Positions 54,377-63,601 of a stretch of DNA of 64,000 bases are shown here, in pieces. How positions within the stretch are numbered: position 1 is the first letter of the stretch; every line of letters starts with the position of its first letter. The notes below the pieces were generated by a model. That model did no database searches and was not told the origin of the DNA. It saw only the letters and a program-made list of their open reading frames with translations. The DNA comes from Macrothele yani (taxonomy: Eukaryota; Arthropoda; Arachnida; Araneae; Macrothelidae): contig CM077011.1 of NCBI GenBank assembly GCA_039090855.1, positions 28,549,001 through 28,613,000 of the forward strand. The letters are read 5' to 3'. Position numbers and translations under genes: made by a program.

Positions 54377-56308
54377 AATACAGTCATTTGAAATCGGATG
54401 ACTCATTTTGAATTGCCCTGTATATTCCTCGGTATATTCACACTGCCCTCCTGGTCCATAGAAGCGGTACCATTGCTGACGTTTATGAGATACTAGCTTT
54501 GCATAGCTCGTGCCATGAAGGAAGGGGAAAAGCTATGACTGAAATTTTTATAACCCGACATAACACCTACGTAACCGAATAAACGTCGCGTACAGTTGTT
54601 TGAGTACGTACGTGCTGCCACAGATGAAGTCGCTTGTCTTACTAACTTTATTTTATTTTCCGGTATTTTTCCTTGATTTTACGTATCCTGCGATAGCGGT
54701 GAGCTTAGTTCCCATTTCGGCCACCGGATAAAAGCAGATGGCGTTGTAAGTAGTGAATGACGTCAGAGCGTCAGAGACAGACGTAGCCTATTACATAGGT
54801 TTTATTGCTCCCAATTTCCAACATTTTGACACAACCACCATTTGGAATGCTTCCAAACCTCACGTAGCATGTGCGATGAGACTCTTCCGTAAACCATTCT
54901 TGACTTGGAAGCGTTTAAAGAAAATTACTTCCCGTGACGACGATCTTTCCTCCAAATGCGAATGTATTTTCCATGTTTTTTTATAGATTTTCAACTGACA
55001 GTATAAAGTTCCATCATGCTCAGATAGTAAAGCTTTGAGTAGTTTTGAACCTCTTCGAGTCGTTCCACAAATTACCGTATTTTTGTCTGCTTATAAGTCG
55101 ATATAAGTGGAATGGGTTAAATTTCTCTATTTCCTTATCTTTATTCATAGAAAAGGGTTCCGAAATTCTGTAACTATATTTTCAATATTTCAGTAAACAT
55201 TAAAAGGAAGAGAAAGTGAGGTAATTTCTGAATTTTATACGTGAAAAAGTTGAATTTCTTAAGCTTATTTTTTCTTACAAACTGACGCAACTATCTTCCT
55301 TCCCTCCGACCGACCAGTATATGAAACCGCGCGGCGAAGGTTTTTTTTTTTTAAGAAATTTTGTAACTTTATTTTTAATGTTTCACTAAATATCTCACAG
55401 CGTCCGACTAAACTCAGAAGCCAGAACTTTTGATTTCAATCGAAAACGTGAAATAAATTAAGATAAGCGTAATAAATGGAACCAACAGCTGATTTTTTTA
55501 TTCATTTCAGAGATAAACTTAAGAGACCGACAGAGAGAAAAAGACTATCTTCGCTGGTCCTTACTGTTCTTAAAAAGCATGTGGCGCCGAAGGTCGGCAC
55601 GATTGTCGCCAGCCAGTCAAATGCGTGGCAGCAACGTGTTTCAGAGGTATCATTGCAAGATAAACGAGATGCATCTGTTGTAGTTCTGGCGCCTTTGCAA
55701 AATCAGGAATGAATACCACCCACAGGGTCTTGTTGGGATCGCGAGGGGAGGCAACTAACATACGGCAGAAGCCACTCCAAATCGGTCATCACGACGATTT
55801 TAGTTATGTCTCTATCAAACGGAAATTCATTTTAGCAGCCTTTAAAGAAAGTGAACAGAATACTACATTTCGTACGCTTTCGGAATGGTTTCTTATGAAC
55901 GTAACATTATGCTTCAGGTGCTCGTATCACGACCGATTTTAAGGCACAATATTTTTGGTCTGCTTTTTCTGTTAGAGGAATCTTACTGACTAACCAACAG
56001 ATAAGTCGAGGCTCGAACTTTTGATTAAAAAAGGCTCATTTTATTCGCCTAAAAATACGACACTTTAGGACATTTTCAGAAGTTATGCTCATGCTTCGAA
56101 CATAAGGAATTACAGCAGCACCTTGGTAGCTGTTGCAATTCCTTATGTAACGCTGTAAAAAAGCAGTAACTTTTGAGTGTTGCATTCATAACTCATTGGA
56201 CATTCGTGGTAAAAATCATTGTGCACTTACTAAATATTTTTGATTTCATGCTTTAATTTGAAACGTCTTCTTTCTGGCTGTAATTTGATTTCTTTATTTC
56301 CTCCGCAG
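54377..56308. other. Intron 2, last 1.9 kb: no element recognised, ends in a good splice acceptor
   Basis: A T-run at 55339-55351 is the only low-complexity feature. The intron closes with 'ctttatttcctccgcag' (56292-56308). Confidence 0.5.
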
Positions 56309-56505
56309 GGCAACAAAGAGTGACTCCATAAGGACACAGCTGAAAGAACTTATTGGCGGAGGCAATGAGTGTTCCAGTTGTCTTCCGGAAGTCGCAGCTA
56401 CGAACATGACACCCATCATGGCGGCAGCTTATAAAGGGAACATAGAGGTCACCCGCATGCTACTTGAAAGAGGATACATCATACAGAAGCCACACTATCC
56501 CAAAT
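56309..56505 (+). CDS. TRPC-type channel, last ankyrin exon in window (exon 3 seen)
   Basis: 197 bp, entering in phase 2 (its first G completes the Arg codon begun by exon 2) and leaving in phase 1 (T|GTTAGT). Translation 'ATKSDSIRTQLKELIGGGNE', 'CSSCLPEVAATN', then 'MTPIMAAAYKGNIEVTRMLL' and 'ERGYIIQKPHYPK(C)'. TRPC channels have 'xTPLILAAHxNNYEIxxxLLxRGxxxPxPHxxxCxC' at this place, so the fourth ankyrin repeat and the PH..KC motif are recognisable. The Cys codon would be completed by the next exon, beyond 64000. Phases and homology of all three exons agree, which is strong support for one gene. Confidence 0.85.
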
Positions 56506-56599
56506 GTTAGTATTCAGTTTCCTTGTTTGTTTCATAAATTGCATACCTAGTCTTACCATAAATACTGTTACAAAGTATTCAATGAAATAACAAAAGAAA

Positions 56600-58020
56600 T
56601 TTAAAGATATTTTAAAATGCCTGTGGTATGACGTAAGTAGTACACTTGTGAATACATTACGCAAATCACTTTTCAAAATAGCATCCTTTGTCTTCACACA
56701 GTCCTTCAGTATCTATGGCCACTCATCAACAGCTTTACGCAGGGCCTCCACAGGGAAAGCTGCTACTACCTGCACCAAAAAGCGCTTTAGACTGTCAATA
56801 CTGGGATGTCTCTTTCTGTAGGTCATATCCTCCAGTGTGGCCCACAACTTGTAGTCCAATGGATTGAGGTCTGGCTGCTTGAAGACCAATCAGCTGGAGA
56901 AATGAAGTCTGGCAAATTCACCTGAAGCCATCCTGGGTTGACTTGGCTTTGTGGGCAGGTGCGTAATCCTTCTGAAAGCTTGTAGTCCAATGGATTGAGG
57001 TCTGGATGCTTGAAGGCCAATCAGCTGAAGAAATGAAGTCTGGCAAATTCACTTGAAGTCATCCTGGGTTGACTTGGCTTTGTGGACAAGTGCGGAATTC
57101 TTCTGAAAGCTTGTAGTCCAATGGATTGAGGTCTGGATGCTTGAAGGCCAATCAGCTGAAGAAATGAAGTCTGGCAAATTCACTTGAAGTCATCCTGGGT
57201 TGACTTGGCTTTGTGGACAAGTGCGGAATTCTTCTGAAAGCTTGTAGTCCAATGGATTGAGGTCTGGCTGCTTGAAGGCCAATCAGCTGGAGAAATGAAG
57301 TCTGGCAAATTCACCTGTAGTCATCCTGGGTTGACTTGGCTTTGTGGGCAGGTGCGTAATCCTTCTGAAAGCTCCACTGTCGGTTTTGGAAGAGGGCGTG
57401 ACTCACATTTTTTATCACTGGCTCCAAAACCCTTTCCTGGCAGACTTCGGAGGATGTTTCCACTCCTTTCTCTTAGAAATGGAGCTCCATGGTACCCTCG
57501 TTGAAGACTCCCCACCAAACCATGAGAGAAGCAAGAAGATGGCCCCTCTTGATCCTTGGAGCTTTCTCCTGAACTTCTCGTGAGGTTGATACATACACCC
57601 TGTCATTTTGGCGGTTGAAAGCCTCCTCAATAGTGAAAATGTTTTCATCAGAGAAACGGATCTGTCTGTGGCGATTGTCTGCGTAACGCTGCAGCAAATG
57701 TTTCACTTTTAGCATCCTCTGTTGCTTCAGTTGTGGGGTGAGGAAGTGCCCTATATGCTGCCGGTAAGCTCTCATCCGGAGGTCACTCGAAATCACGCGT
57801 GACATCGACATTCTTGAAATGTTTAGCTCACGAGCCATTACTGATTGCTTTCTGACAGGATTTCGAATACGGGCTGCCACTGCTTTGACCAGGCGAGCAA
57901 TCCTCACGGTACGTGACCGACCCTTTCTGGGGCGGTCAGCGACGGTCCGAGTCTCAAGGAACCTTTTTATGGTCTGGTAGACAAAATTTCAGCTGATTTT
58001 CAGTTTCCTCAGCGTGTTGA
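56600..58020 (-). pseudogene. Tc1/mariner-related transposase with a 131-bp catalytic segment repeated four times
   Basis: On the minus strand: N-terminal 'KISSAIFNTLRKLKI' near 58000, 'YQTIKRFLETRTVADRPRKG', then an open stretch 57907-57473 with 'MARELNISRMSMSRVISSDL', 'LRMRAYRQHIGHFLTPQLKQ', the first Asp in 'IRFSDENIFTIEEAFNRQND' and 'GHLLASLMVWWGVFNEGTME'. The part with the second and third acidic motifs ('HKAKSTQDGLQVNLPDFISP', 'SSSQTSIHWTTS' for SPDLNPLDYKLW) is present as four head-to-tail 131-bp copies starting at 56848, 56979, 57110 and 57241. C-terminal 'AVAAFPVEALRKAVDEWP'-like sequence follows to about 56700. Inactive. Lies in intron 3. Confidence 0.85.
56848..57371. repeat. 4 x 131-bp tandem repeat inside a transposase
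   Basis: 'cttgtagtccaatggattga' recurs exactly 131 bp apart (56848, 56979, 57110, 57241). Copies 2 and 3 are nearly identical; 1 and 4 share variants ('ggctgcttgaag', 'tgggcaggtgcgtaatcc'), suggesting amplification from the inside. Confidence 0.95.
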
Positions 58021-58316
58021 AAATCGCGGAGCTGATTTTACAACTTTGTGCAGAGCTATTACAGCAACACGATTCTCATAATCGTCTCACTCTATGGCAA
58101 GTACTTCACGAAACACGTTATCTCCTCTGTGACGAACCCACAATGACCCACTAGCTGTTTCATGCCTGGCTGGTCGGTGACGTTGCGCACCTGTTGGGTT
58201 CCGTCTGCCGAACGTTGTAACAATATTTATGCTAAGACTGCGTAATGCCTTGATTTATTATAGAGCCGTTACAGAATTCTATTTAGCTTTTACATCTATT
58301 CTCGCCCTGTCTGTGT
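58021..58316. other. Transposase 5' remainder / intronic
   Basis: Probably the N-terminal and 5' untranslated part of the preceding element; terminal repeats not identified. Confidence 0.4.
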
Positions 58317-58517
58317 AACTACATATGACGATGAGTGGAAGTTTTTGTCGTGCTAATTAAGATTTACCAGTAGACCATATTGCTGTCTTAAGCACGAAGA
58401 ACTAGACATAACCCATTTCAACACGACATAAACCAGGTCAAATCATCGCAAGCTGTGAAAACATTTTTTACTTACGAGAATTAAAACTTGTTTAAAAGGT
58501 TAAAATGATTAAAACAA

Positions 58518-58565
58518 TGTGCGAGATCTTTCGGGTCTGTCTTTACAGACCCATCCTCAGGAACA
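58518..58565 (-). ncRNA. Hammerhead-ribozyme-like motif (PLE left arm)
   Basis: Minus strand: CUGAGGA, an extra U, stem II GGGUCUGU/ACAGACCC with AAAG loop, GAAA, palindromic AGAUCU (stem III only possible between two molecules or as 2 bp), cleavage-like UC, GCACA. Stem I has one mismatch (UGUUC against GCACA). Confidence 0.55.
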
Positions 58566-58733
58566 ACAAGAAAACTCTCACGGGGGACGCTGGCTTATAT
58601 ACGCACCTCTGTGCATCAGCAAGATACAACGCATGCGCCGTACTACAAGGTCGGGTATGCTTTACACAGAAAGTTACAAATGAAAATATGTACAAATGCA
58701 TGAAAAGAAATACAAATGGCAGTAAGTAAGTAA

Positions 58734-59348
58734 TCAAAACATATTTACAGTAGAAGTGGGATCTTCCAACAGGAACCTCCAGGGAGCGGGTATGATTTGC
58801 GGGGTTTCTTCATTACAACATTGTTCGGCAAAATCATAAATATATAAACTCTCCAAAAAGAGCACTGCGGTTTTAGTTCTGACCGAGCACAGTAATTCAG
58901 CATCATTCCATAGTGGGAAATAATCGCCTTTGTTGACTGTTCTGGATAAAGCCTTTGCGGATGCATGGGTGCGAACATTGTATTTATGTTCGGAGATTCT
59001 CACCCCGAGTGACCGACAAGTTGATCCAATGTAGGCTATCATAGGGAGAGAGTCATCAACAGATTGTAGTGGCACGGAATATACACCATATTTTTCCATG
59101 ATTGAGACATGGTCACGATCAGACTTGACCAAGTTGAAAAGGCGTTCAGAAGAAATGCCGAAACTGTAGTTCAACTTACGACAAGTCCTATAGAGTGTGG
59201 ATACTATGGTGGGGTGGTAAGGAATAGAGCCAACAAATCTGATGACAGGCAATTCACGTTGGGTTCTAAGTGTGGTGGAGCTATGGCGCTGAAACTTGCA
59301 AAGAGTGTTAATGAAATATTGGTGGGGATATCCAGACGACTCGGCCAT
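58734..59348 (-). CDS. GIY-YIG endonuclease module of a PLE (left arm)
   Basis: 204-residue intact frame, the C-terminal part of a Penelope-like polyprotein. After a linker ('NTLCKFQRHSSTTLRTQREL', 'FVGSIPYHPTIVSTLYRTC') comes the nuclease: 'YGVYSVPL' (GIY strand), 'IAYIGSTCRSLGVRISEHKY' (YIG and catalytic Arg) and 'VLFLESLYIYDFAEQCC' (catalytic Glu). The reverse transcriptase that normally precedes it is absent, so the ATG is probably only an internal Met. Identical in protein sequence to the mirrored frame at 59639-60253. Such nucleases nick the integration site for target-primed reverse transcription. Confidence 0.82.
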   Translation of the reverse strand: MAESSGYPHQYFINTLCKFQRHSSTTLRTQRELPVIRFVGSIPYHPTIVSTLYRTCRKLNYSFGISSERLFNLVKSDRDHVSIMEKYGVYSVPLQSVDDSLPMIAYIGSTCRSLGVRISEHKYNVRTHASAKALSRTVNKGDYFPLWNDAELLCSVRTKTAVLFLESLYIYDFAEQCCNEETPQIIPAPWRFLLEDPTSTVNMF

Positions 59349-59638
59349 GGTGGAAATGTGCTGAAGTTCTAGTGAGAGACCAGAGTTAGTTTGATGACGA
59401 GTGTGTATAGGCTCGGCGAATCAGAGAATGAAATGAACCGGATTTATAACTGTTAGGAGTAAACGAGTTATATGGGATCATCGCAAGCCAACCTTTGTTC
59501 CAGTGATGATCCCATATAACTCGTTTACTCCTAACAGTTATAAATCCGGTTCATTTCATTCTCTGATTCGCCGAGCCTATACACACTCGTCATCAAACTA
59601 ACTCTGGTCTCTCACTAGAACTTCAGCACATTTCCACC

Positions 59639-60253
59639 ATGGCCGAGTCGTCTGGATATCCCCACCAATATTTCATTAACACTCTTTGCAAGTTTCAGCG
59701 CCATAGCTCCACCACACTTAGAACCCAACGTGAATTGCCTGTCATCAGATTTGTTGGCTCTATTCCTTACCACCCCACCATAGTATCCACACTCTATAGG
59801 ACTTGTCGTAAGTTGAACTACAGTTTCGGCATTTCTTCTGAACGCCTTTTTAACTTGGTCAAGTCTGATCGTGACCATGTCTCAATCATGGAAAAATATG
59901 GTGTATATTCCGTGCCACTACAATCTGTTGATGACTCTCTCCCTATGATAGCCTACATTGGATCAACTTGTCGGTCACTCGGGGTGAGAATCTCCGAACA
60001 TAAATACAATGTTCGCACCCATGCATCCGCAAAGGCTTTATCCAGAACAGTCAACAAAGGCGATTATTTCCCACTATGGAATGATGCTGAATTACTGTGC
60101 TCGGTCAGAACTAAAACCGCAGTGCTCTTTTTGGAGAGTTTATATATTTATGATTTTGCCGAACAATGTTGTAATGAAGAAACCCCGCAAATCATACCCG
60201 CTCCCTGGAGGTTCCTGTTGGAAGATCCCACTTCTACTGTAAATATGTTTTGA
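59639..60253 (+). CDS. GIY-YIG endonuclease module of a PLE (right arm)
   Basis: Mirror of the frame at 58734-59348: 204 residues, the same protein sequence, with at least one silent base difference (near 59862; C in the left arm, T here). GVY, YIG, Arg and Glu motifs are all present. The two frames point away from the central spacer. Retained identity indicates recent origin or gene conversion between the arms. Confidence 0.82.
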   Translation: MAESSGYPHQYFINTLCKFQRHSSTTLRTQRELPVIRFVGSIPYHPTIVSTLYRTCRKLNYSFGISSERLFNLVKSDRDHVSIMEKYGVYSVPLQSVDDSLPMIAYIGSTCRSLGVRISEHKYNVRTHASAKALSRTVNKGDYFPLWNDAELLCSVRTKTAVLFLESLYIYDFAEQCCNEETPQIIPAPWRFLLEDPTSTVNMF

Positions 60254-60421
60254 TTACTTACTTACTGCAATTTGTATTTCTTTTCATGCATTTGTACATA
60301 TTTTCATTTGTTACTTTCTGTGTATAGCATACCCGACCTTGTAGTACGGCACATGCGTTGTATCTTGCTGATGCACAGAGGTGCGTTTATAAGCCAGCGT
60401 GCCCCGTGAGAGTTTTCTTGT

Positions 60422-60469
60422 TGTGCCTGAGGACGGGTCTGTAAAGACAGACCCGAAAGATCTCGCACA
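60422..60469 (+). ncRNA. Hammerhead-ribozyme-like motif (PLE right arm)
   Basis: CUGAGGA (60427-60433), one unpaired C, stem II GGGUCUGU/ACAGACCC (60435-60454), GAAA (60455-60458), palindromic AGAUCU (60458-60463), cleavage-like UC (60463-60464), GCACA (60465-60469), which pairs fully with UGUGC (60422-60426) as stem I. Best-formed of the three. The extra base before stem II departs from the canonical core. Confidence 0.62.
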
Positions 60470-60635
60470 TTGTTTTAATCATTTTAACCTTTTAGACAAG
60501 TTTTAATTCTCGTAAGTAAAAAATGTTTTCACAGCTTCCGATGATTTGACCTGGTTTATTTCGTGTTGAAATGGGTTATGTCTTGTTCTTCGTGCTTAAG
60601 ACAGCAATATGGTCTACTGGTAAAACTACATATGA

Positions 60636-61140
60636 GTCCATTACTAGGGTGTTCTGTTCGATCGCCAATTCTGGTTGTTTCTAGTCTCTGGAGTCTGTGA
60701 CTCTAAATTAAAAATGAAAGAATGACTCCTTCTAGGTTTGAATTTGCCTGTAGTGTTTGAGTTCGTGTCTAAGCCGGATTTCCGGTTTCTGTGTTCGGTC
60801 GAACCCGAAATTCCGGATTTCAGGCTATGTAAATTAGTGTGCCTGTTTGCCTGCCGACACAGGCAACCTATGTTGCATACTATTTAAAACATTGTAGTGT
60901 TCGTGTATATATGGCTTACCGAACACTACTTACAATCAGTTATTAAATACTTCCCCTGAGGTGAAACAGGAGTCACTCGAATTAAAGTCCAAAGAAATAG
61001 TTACTTACAGATATTTTCCTTTATTCTTTCGAAACCTCATCGTACGGTTCATGCAGAAGGTTACTATTCGAAGAAAATTAAATTAATCACACTTTAACAA
61101 ACGTTCGTAGGCAGAATACTAAATCCAAACGCTAAATATA
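60636..61140. other. Intronic; no element recognised
   Basis: A 'ccggatttccggtttc' / 'gaaattccggatttc' pair of short inverted motifs at about 60775-60824 is the only structure. Confidence 0.45.
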
Positions 61141-62165
61141 CACTATATTGACATAAGTCATCAGACACCTAGAAGAGAAACACAACATAGCATTTATTGA
61201 CATATATTAGTACGGTGTCGGCCCACCTTTGGTTTTAATGCATGCACTGACCCTTCGAGACATGCTTTCGACAAGGTTTTGGAACACAGCGATAGTATGC
61301 GCTTCAATTCAGTACATAATGCTGCCGCTAACTGTTGCTTAGTAGTAGGCCTTGGTCCCAAACTTCTTATGCGGCGCTCTAATTCATCCCATGCTCTATG
61401 GGATTAAGATCAAGGCTTTTAATTCATCCCATAGGGGCTGTATGGGATTAAGATCAGGACTTTAGCTCTATGGTATTAAGATTATGGCGTGGGACCAGTC
61501 CACACACGATACGGAATTATCGACAAACCACGCCGTATCAGTCATTGCTTTATGGCACGGTGCATTATCCTGCTGGTAACAATAATACTCGGTTCCATAG
61601 TATTGCCACAGAGTTGGTAAGGCATACTTGTCCAAAATATCGAGATAGACGTGCTGGTTAACATATGTGTCCACCATACCGAATGGGCCAGGACCATACC
61701 ACGAAAAACACCCCCACACGACATACGAGTACACTGCAGATTCCAAACTTGACCGTAGGAACAGTACACTGTCGTAAATAGCGTTCTCCCGGGTGCTGCC
61801 ATACGCACACACGGCCATCACACCAATGAATCGTGTATCTGAATTCATCAGTACATAGGACACATTTCCATTGATCTGCGGTCCACGATAAGTGTTCTTT
61901 ACACCATGCTAAGCGACCAGTAGCATTCCGGGTGGAGATGAAAGGCTTATGAGCAACCGCACGACCACGGTAACCTATGGAATGAAGTTCTCTGCTAATG
62001 GTACGTGTACATACCAAGGTTCCAGCATTGTTACACGCCTGTACACTGAGGTCGTGTGCTGTACTCCGTCGATTAGCTGTAAGACTCTCCTGAGGCTTCG
62101 ACGTTTTCTATCACTGATTTTCTTTGGTCTGCCGGAATGTTTTTCTTCTTCAGGCACACCATGTA
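61141..62165 (-). mobile_element. Tc1-like element, 5'-truncated copy of the 17962-19200 family
   Basis: The 3' end CACTATATTGACATAAGTCA at 61141 follows TA (61139-61140) and matches the copy at 17962-19200. Homology stops near 62165 inside the N-terminal coding region. Confidence 0.85.
61200..62165 (-). pseudogene. Tc1 transposase remnant with micro-duplicated Glu motif
   Basis: From 62165: 'HGVPEEEKHSGRPKKISDRK', 'CTRTISRELHSIGYRGRAVA', 'WSADQWKCVLCTDEFRYTIH' (first Asp kept), 'GCFSWYGPGPFGMVDTY', 'YQQDNAPCHKAMTDTAWF' (second Asp). The Glu region is scrambled: the stretch encoding 'LNPIEHLWDELE' occurs as three short partial copies at about 61385-61480. C-terminal 'LVESMSRRVSACIKTKGGPT'-like sequence reaches 61200. 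Frameshifts near 61470, 61660 and 61800. Confidence 0.82.
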
Positions 62166-62340
62166 CATACATACATATCACTAAGCTGTTCTCTGAGATT
62201 CAGAGGTTAGCTCCAAAAAGAAATACAAACTACCAGGTGTTTTTACTTACTGTTGTTGTATCAAACTTCTCCATTTACAGCGATCTTGATATACAACTCG
62301 GTCTTCACTGATATCCATCCCACGCCACACACAAGCTCTT
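62166..62340 (-). other. LINE 3' untranslated region (probable)
   Basis: Sequence between the LINE stop and the truncated Tc1; no poly-A tail is visible. Confidence 0.45.
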
Positions 62341-63601
62341 TTATACTTCATACTCATAATCTTTTTTCTCATGCAGACACTCCTGAATCTGATCCACCCA
62401 TGTCTTCCTTGGCATTCCTCTGACTTTCCTTCCTGCCACTTGGGCTAAAAAGATTTTCTTAGTAAGCATCTCATCACTCATTCTTTCAACATGGCCAAAC
62501 CACCAAAGCATATTGGTCTCCACCTTGCTAACAACATTTTGCTTCACATCACACAACTGCAACACATTTTCATTCCTCACACAATCAGACCGTGTCTTGC
62601 CACAAACCGTACGTAAGTAACGCATTTCTCCAGCACACAAGCAACTCCTATGTTTCTTCTGCAGTACCCAGGTTTCACTGCCATACATCAGAGTAGGAAC
62701 AATTACACTTTCATACACAGCCACGCGGGACTCTCTAGAGAACCCATCATTCCTGTGAAAACCTCCCAGAGCAGCTAAAACTTTCAGTGAAGAATTCACT
62801 CGCCTACTAATTTCACCATCCAATTTGTTCTCTCTGTCAAACATGCTTCCTAAATACACAAACTCGCTCACCTGGTCAATCACAGTGCCATTTTATACTT
62901 ACATTACATTCAGTGCTACCACTTCCTCTCTCAAAAACCATAACTTTGGTTTTTTCCTTATTTATACTCAGTTTGAATTTCATGCAAACTTCGTACATCT
63001 GGGACAACATACTCTGCAAATCACTTTTGCTCTCTGCCAACAGGACAGTGTCATCAGCATACAGCAATCTGCACACACGGATATCACCAAGACATAAACC
63101 AGTATTATCTATTTTGGCATCACGCATGCATGCGTCAATAAATACATTAAACAGCCATGGTGACATTACACAACCTTGCCTAACTCCTGCACCAATGGAA
63201 AACCATTTTGATAAAACACCATTCACTCGTACACAAGTTCTACTACCAGCATACATGGCTTTTACACTATTAAGTAGATGCCCAGTAACACCATATTCAT
63301 TCAATACCTTCCAAAAAAGTGTCCTATTCACTCGGTCGTAAGCTTTCTCTAAATTTATGAAGGCAGCAAAACCTTCCTTACCAACAGTCAGATACTTTTC
63401 AATCATCGTGCGTAATGCAAAAATCTGGTTAGTGCAGCCTTTACCAGGCATAAAACCACTCTGAACATCCGACACTTTCTCTAATGTAAGACCCTGTACT
63501 TTTTCAATAACAACCTTACCAAACACTTTCCCTGGCACACTTAGTAGGCTAATACCACGATAGTTCTTGCATTCAGTCTCATCACCTTTTCCCTTATACA
63601 C
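62341..63601 (-). pseudogene. Non-LTR retrotransposon (LINE) reverse transcriptase, 3' half
   Basis: Minus strand from 63601: 'MYKGKGDETECKNYRGISLL' (start of the fingers), 'VQSGFMPGKGCTNQIFALRT', 'FINLEKAYDRVNRTLFWKVL' (palm Asp), 'GVRQGCVMSPWLFNVFID', 'VCRLLYADDTVLLAESKSDL' (YADD active site), 'LSINKEKTKVMVF'. A frame break near 62880 (lost base in 'WHCD/TVIDQ') is followed by 'VSEFVYLGSMFDRENKLDGE', 'LMYGSETWVLQKK', 'MLWWFGHVERMSD' and 'GRKVRGMPRKTWVDQIQECL'. The RT core is otherwise complete; the endonuclease would lie beyond the Tc1 at 63602. Clade not assigned with confidence. Confidence 0.85.

Larger units (their letters stand above)
58329..60623. mobile_element. Penelope-like inverted pair (2 x 1120 bp) with 12-bp target duplication
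   Basis: Arms 58363-59482 and 59505-60624 are reverse complements of equal length with a 22-nt spacer and only a few substitutions. AACTACATATGA occurs at 58317-58328 and 60624-60635, so the whole inverted structure, including a 34-bp left-only leader (58329-58362), seems to have inserted as one unit. Each arm has a GIY-YIG frame and a hammerhead-like motif; there is no reverse transcriptase. The paired, partly inverted organisation is a known trait of Penelope-like elements. Confidence 0.85.

Noticed and set aside
58518..60469. Reading the Penelope hairpins as plain transcription terminators
   Set aside because: The conserved CUGANGA and GAAA flanking the stem, and complementary outer segments, fit a hammerhead-like core better; bacterial-type terminators are irrelevant here.
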